This document shows, piece after piece, positions 58,651 to 64,000 of a stretch of DNA of 64,000 nt; position 1 is the stretch's first letter, and each line of letters starts with the position of its first letter. This DNA is from Eumeta japonica. Its lineage: Eukaryota > Arthropoda > Insecta > Lepidoptera > Psychidae. The notes under the pieces are model-generated. The model did no database searches. It had not been told where the DNA came from and saw nothing but the letters and a program-made list of their open reading frames with translations. The stretch spans positions 1 to 64,000 of the forward strand of contig BGZK01000223.1 of the NCBI GenBank assembly GCA_005406025.1, written 5' to 3'. The position numbers were made by a program, and so were the translations under genes.

Positions 58651-60690
58651 AATCTCTATCTAGATGATTCTTCATCTCACTAGAATATCAGCTAGGACTT
58701 CACTAGCCAATGCTAAATTCTAAACGAATTCAATGTTAAACTCCTTTTTCGTTCAATTATAATTAATACAATATAAACATTGAATCCTAAAAATCTAAAG
58801 ACATGGCATGTAATGTCACTTTTCGTTTCAACCAATAGTGATGCATTTCGCAACTTTGAATTTCGTTTATTTTTAAAGTAGGAAGTTCCAAAATCGCCTG
58901 CGTGTTTTTGTATGTTTGTTACACGTTTACTCCGGCAAGTATGAAATGATTGCGATAATTTTTTTTTGTTAGATAAATCATACTTCAAAGGTGGTCTCAT
59001 ATAAATTTAATCGAAATTGATTTATTTACTTTTTCTCCTGCGATAATTTCATTTGTGGACCCATTTCGAAAATTATTTATATTTGTGATTGAAAATATAT
59101 GCTCCTGAGGTGGTACCATAGATACCAGGTCAGGATAAGATGATACGATCCGAGAGAAATTGAAGGAAACCCTCAAATGCTATATGCACGTATAGGTCTG
59201 TTTGAGCTATTTTCTTAGTTATTCAAATTTGTATGTCTGGTAGTTAGGGACAATACTGTGCTTTATCGGCATAAACTACTTTTCAATGGCTATTGGTAAA
59301 ATACACAGATTTAGTATTAATTACATATTAATCTACCTACATATTATCATTCATCTATATATTTTCAAGGTGAGAATCTTAGCAAGGACATATCAGAACT
59401 GCTTAGCTATAAGAGTAGAAATAGGGTGAATTTTTAATGTGGAAATGAATGAAAATGTTATCTGTATGAATTGTACAACTTTTTTATATAGTTTGTATAT
59501 GTATTGTATATTTTATAAGAATAATTTGTGATTGCCTACCAACTAAGAATTTAAAGACACTGGAATATCTGGAATACCAGCAGACTATAAATTAAAAGGA
59601 ACTAAAAAGGAACTAATTATTCGAACTAAGATTCGGAAAAAAACCACTTCAACCATTTGCTTATTCCCTATTAGTGGTTAGTGCTTAGCTACGGATCAAC
59701 TTCCACTATGTTAATAATTCTCTGTTACCAATGTCAATGGTTGATCTTCATCTTGATTTATTTAGGGAATTAAAATTTCTTCCATATATGCTCTAAGTTA
59801 AATAGAAATCAAACAAGTGCGAGACAAAATCGTGTAAAGATGGTTACGTATTATAAATTATTGCATTAGTTCTTTGTTAAATCAAGCAACACATTTTACA
59901 CACATTTTGTGATGACGACTATTTTGTATTTCCCAGTAAAAAGTTATATAAATACTATTCATTTTAGGTTTTTCTGTAAAATATAAGCAAAACCATACGA
60001 TCACTAAGTAAAAAAAATTTCAAGTAGTTTCTAAAATCTATTTCTGAAAAGGTCTTAACTTTCTTGCTTTTTTTAATAACTTTGAGCCTATGTACTTAAA
60101 AAAGAACCATATTTTTATTTCTTAAAAGTAAAAATCACTCCTTTTAATACATCGCATCGTGCATTTAACAAACTTTTTTTTTTAATTTTCCCATTGGCTC
60201 CCTAAAATTATCCCGATAATCAAACTTCCTCTATTTGGGCTACATATTTGTGATCGGGTCACCTTACTCTGTGTATGTATCGAATCGCAACTAGTTCTAG
60301 CAGTAAATTCGGAAGAAGAGGCTAAAAGATTGACAGATAGATAAATAAGAGAATAATCCAATAAGGGATGGTTTCTCATTCCCTTATTTATTTTACGTAT
60401 GGAACCCTAAAATCATGCAAAGTCTCAGTCTGAAAAATAATTTAAATGCTTAGAACGTTGATTAATACTGCGCTGGTTCACAGTAACATTGATATCCACT
60501 GCGATCTTGTGAATTATAAAAGTAGGTTATCCGTCGAAAACTCAATATTTAATACATCGAAATGAAACAACGAAAATTTTCATATGATAATAAGGTTTCT
60601 TGTCATTAATAACTAAGTTTTACAATAAGATTAATTTACCGCTTGTTGTATTACAATATAATTAGTTGTATTTTCACAATGTACAATGTG
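58651..60690. other. Gene-free stretch
   Basis: AT-rich; no exon, RNA gene or clear mobile element was recognised. Confidence 0.45.
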
Positions 60691-60764
60691 TAATTTTTTT
60701 TTATCAGTTACTTATTCTTCTTTTCCATTTTGTTTGTTTCTCAACTTAACGGAATATTTATATA

Positions 60765-60993
60765 TAGCACAGTCCGCCGGCGCCGCCCGGCCGCCAAGGG
60801 CACTTCGACTTAGTGGAGACCTCATTCCGTTTCACCGTCACGCGCGCGCGCAAACCGAACGACATTCGACACTCGCACCTCACCTTTAATTAGAACTTTT
60901 CGCACGAATCGCATCAAATTAACTAACATACAATTATAACAAACACGAGCGATCGAAATGTTAGGCTATACACTTGCTAGATCGGCCCCTTGA
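60765..60993 (+). promoter_or_regulatory. GC-rich island, possible promoter and first exon of an unseen gene
   Basis: A block 'gtccgccggcgccgcccggccgcc' and a CG run (60840-60851) stand out from AT-rich surroundings. On the plus strand a good donor, TTGAG|GTAATA, follows at about 60994. A TCAGT initiator lies upstream near 60704. No open frame with a recognisable protein accompanies it. Confidence 0.3.
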
Positions 60994-60999
60994 GGTAAT

Positions 61000-63835
61000 A
61001 ACACTTTTAATTTTTAATTTGTACTAATAATCTAATATCATTCACGCCCGTAATACTGCTGGTTATTGTTTGTCATTACACGTTCGAGCAACAGAAATAT
61101 GAATCGATCGTGAATAAGAACCTTTTTCGTATGATATGAACAAATAGCCAAAGGCATTTCATAAGAAAAAAATATTATTATTATTTGCTTGTCGAACCAA
61201 AAAAAAAGTATTAGTATTACATTTTACAATGGCATTAGTTTTGAATTAAGAAAAAATACGCCAATTTAGCAAGTATATAAGACGCCGAAACATTTTTTTA
61301 CAAACATAGCCCTCCATCATTACAAAATAACTTATTTTGATTCAACTTGAGTTAATTCATAGCAAAAATGGACAACCCAATTAAAATCCTACGGATTACT
61401 TTTTTATTTAACGAGAAGCTACATTGAAAATGCGAATAACAAAAATCAAAAAATAAATATTAATTAACATTTAAGTAATTTTATAAATACAAGACACAAA
61501 AGTAACAATTAAAAAGTGGGTATTCTTTTTTATAATAAACAAATAAATATTTCTGGCCAGGCTTAAAAGAAACTTATTAAACTAGATAATTTGAAATAGG
61601 CAAAATCTCTCAATCTTTTATCACAAAGTTTACGCAGGCGTTGTGATATTCAGACACAATGCCTACAACAACTCAACATGTGTAATATACACTAAAAAGT
61701 AATTTTAATACAAAAAAAAATGAAAAAACACCAGATTAAAAACAGAAATACCTCTAGAATCATAGAGCTAATTAATTATTTGGTTTGTAACAATAAAATA
61801 TTAATCGATATTTGTGCACGTAATCATTGCACATTTAATGAAAATCAAATCATTAAATGAATGTAAACGACGATTGTACCCCTTCGATAACCGATTCCAT
61901 TTCTTCTAGACTATAAAATCGGTTACAGAAGTTTTAACACTTTTTTTTCATATGTCCAAACAAAATGTCGGCAGACTGACACCGTGTGTTCGTGTGTACC
62001 CTTTGCACTATATCGACTAGTCAGTACAGAGGTAACATTCAGTAAGAACGCCCTATTTCGTAGTAAAATAAATATATGATATTCTAAATGTTACAATGGT
62101 TCCAGTAAATGCTAGCATATTATATAAAATAACATACAAACCTACCCGAACTCGTCAAATGATGTTTATTTATTTATTTACATAAATTTATGTAATATTT
62201 AAATAAATAAATAAATATCATGTGTATACATAAACTGTATCCGCAATAATTTAAATTGAAAAGAAAATATATTTTCTCGTAATGTAACATCAAATTAAAC
62301 ATGTCGCAATACTAAATGTTTACATCCGACCTCGTCCAAATTTCCATAATATAACATTGGATGGCTCAATTTAAGAACACAATGTATTTAATTAAAACTA
62401 ATTAATTGTTTCTAGAGACTTCATTACTTTGCTAATCGATCTCGATTTAAGTCGCGATCATCATCGATCCCATATTAGCTTTCCCAGGTAATTATGTTTG
62501 GATCGAAACTTGACGTACTTGTTTGTTAAGATCTCGCGGTGAAAATATTGCTTCACCTAAAATAAATTTATGTTTTAAGACGTTGTACATTAAATTTCCA
62601 ACACTTGTTCAATCTAGAAATCTTCTTGAAAGATTAAATATTTTCTCCTAATTTGTATGAAATTTTAATTGGCTTTCCAGAAAGAATTAAGAGAATCAAT
62701 TGATAAAAGTAAACTATTGAAGATAATACTTATTTTAACAATATCTTAATTATATTATATCGCATTTTGTTATTTTTTTTTAATTAAATACCAAAAACAA
62801 TTAATGAAAATTATTGTAATATAATTATTTATCGTCATTATTTTTTATGGCACCTTTTCGTTATTGCGTCACAAAATATTTCATCAAGTCGTACTAATTT
62901 TCTGACGTTTTTCTATTTTTAGTACAGCATTTAAATAAATTTTCTTAGCATTTAATGAAGTATTGATGCCACAATAGAAACATTTCATAAATAATAAACG
63001 TATGTGCCTCGTGATCTAATAGTGAGTCACGTCCCGAAACAACAGCAATTTGGCCAGACATCATTAGACGCCATTCGTGAAACGTCACAAGTTGACTACC
63101 AGTCCGTTCGTCACAACAATGGCCCATTCGTATGACGAATTTCGTTCAATATCATAAACAACTCTATTATGGTAATTTCGACGAAGTGTTTACGATGAAA
63201 TAATGGGTTACTATCGCTTCGCAAACAGCTATATAAAAGTCGAACATCAAAAAATCACTTGGGACGATATCACGGGAACGTTTGAGACGACATTGAAAAT
63301 AACGTATGTAAAGTTAACAATTTCGAAACAATCCTTAATAAAATTGGCACTCATCGTCTAGGTTTATTAAAATTCTCAAACACGTCCTTAAGGAAATTAT
63401 CGAAATAATTTTATTATAAACCCTAAAAATATTTGTTTACTTCAATGTTAGAATATTGACTCACATCGCAATTGACAAAGATAAAATTTTTATACATATT
63501 TTTAAATAAGGATCGTAATAAGACGGACCAGACTGAAGTGCACTAGTTTTGTGCATTTTTAACTAAAATGTATACATACGAGTAAATGAATAACAACAAA
63601 AATTGTCACAATACAGTCACATCGTATAGAGTTCCCGCGAATCGTGTCCAAAACATATGAGTATTCGTGTACAATCAAATACAAATGAATAGCTTACAAA
63701 CTACTTATCTATATGTTACATCGTATGTACAGCAAAAACAGACGCGTCCGCGTAACTGCCTTTTATCCATGGCATTATCACAAAATGTAATCAATGCGAA
63801 ATTGATATATGAAACTTGATTAAAATAATACTTAA
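61000..63835. other. Gene-free stretch
   Basis: Very AT-rich. It contains an imperfect ATTT/AAAT palindrome at about 62160-62222. No gene was recognised. Confidence 0.45.
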
Positions 63836-63837
63836 CA

Positions 63838-64000
63838 GTACCGCGCCGAGTACCCCCGGCTCGTCCGAACGGACGCGACACCGGCGCGCACGCAGGCCGC
63901 TCCGCGGGGCGTCAAGGACAAGCTAACGACATACGCACATCATACAAATCTCTCGCCACCGGAGTCGGCTGTTGCGAGTGGTCCATTCGCGCTTCATCCG
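63838..64000. promoter_or_regulatory. GC-rich island at the right edge
   Basis: CpG-rich sequence ('ccgcgccgagtacccccggctcg', 'ctccgcggggcgtcaagg') contrasts sharply with the preceding 2.8 kb. It could be a 5' exon or promoter of a gene continuing to the right, on either strand; no frame can be assigned. Confidence 0.3.

Noticed and set aside
62160..62222. ATTT/AAAT palindrome
   Set aside because: Imperfect and made of simple AT repeats; expected by chance in such AT-rich DNA.

Overview
This 64 kb window is AT-rich animal nuclear DNA, most likely from a moth or butterfly. The evidence is short exons with GT-AG introns, decayed mariner transposons, and interspersed sequences typical of Lepidoptera: CCCGCGTCTTCGCCCGCGTG-type repeats, an RTE-like LINE tail reading 'ggcccagg...cgaaaaggcct...ccagcag', and a 'gtccatgggMggcgRtgRtcac' repeat. 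Nothing bacterial or viral was recognised.

The only confidently recognisable host genes are two tandem paralogues on the minus strand. Both encode 12-helix major facilitator transporters of the SLC17 type, the family called 'putative inorganic phosphate cotransporter' in insects. Gene B (22347-34738) is complete in its coding part: eight coding exons join in frame to give 520 residues. Gene A (1991-14629) keeps six coding exons with splice phases identical to those of gene B. It runs off the left edge, so its last two exons (about 156 residues by comparison with B) are not in the window. Identical exon structure, head-to-tail order and close sequence similarity indicate tandem duplication. 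No exon of another gene was identified between them.

Layout: 1-1990, the last visible intron of gene A with a degenerate purine-rich repeat. 1991-14629, gene A, whose introns hold a 745 bp repeat, a dead mariner, a TIR element and an RTE tail. 14630-22346, A-B spacer with a second dead mariner, a second TIR element, a small unassigned ORF and two large perfect palindromes. 22347-34738, gene B, with a broken LINE reverse transcriptase in its second intron. 34739-64000, long gene-poor upstream DNA with a third mariner, a GC-rich island at 41.3 kb that may hold the first non-coding exon of gene B, two more copies of the 745 bp repeat, a 2.8 kb satellite array of about 28 units of 99 or 108 bp (48876-51636), a degraded nuclease-domain ORF, and GC-rich islands at 60.8 kb and the right edge.

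The two transporters would act in a membrane as proton- or sodium-coupled organic anion or phosphate carriers; the substrate cannot be read from the sequence. The most unusual non-genic structures are the 99 bp satellite with its hairpin-bearing 108 bp variants, the twin palindromes at 21.05-21.21 kb, and the three-copy 745 bp repeat whose tail can fold into a hairpin.
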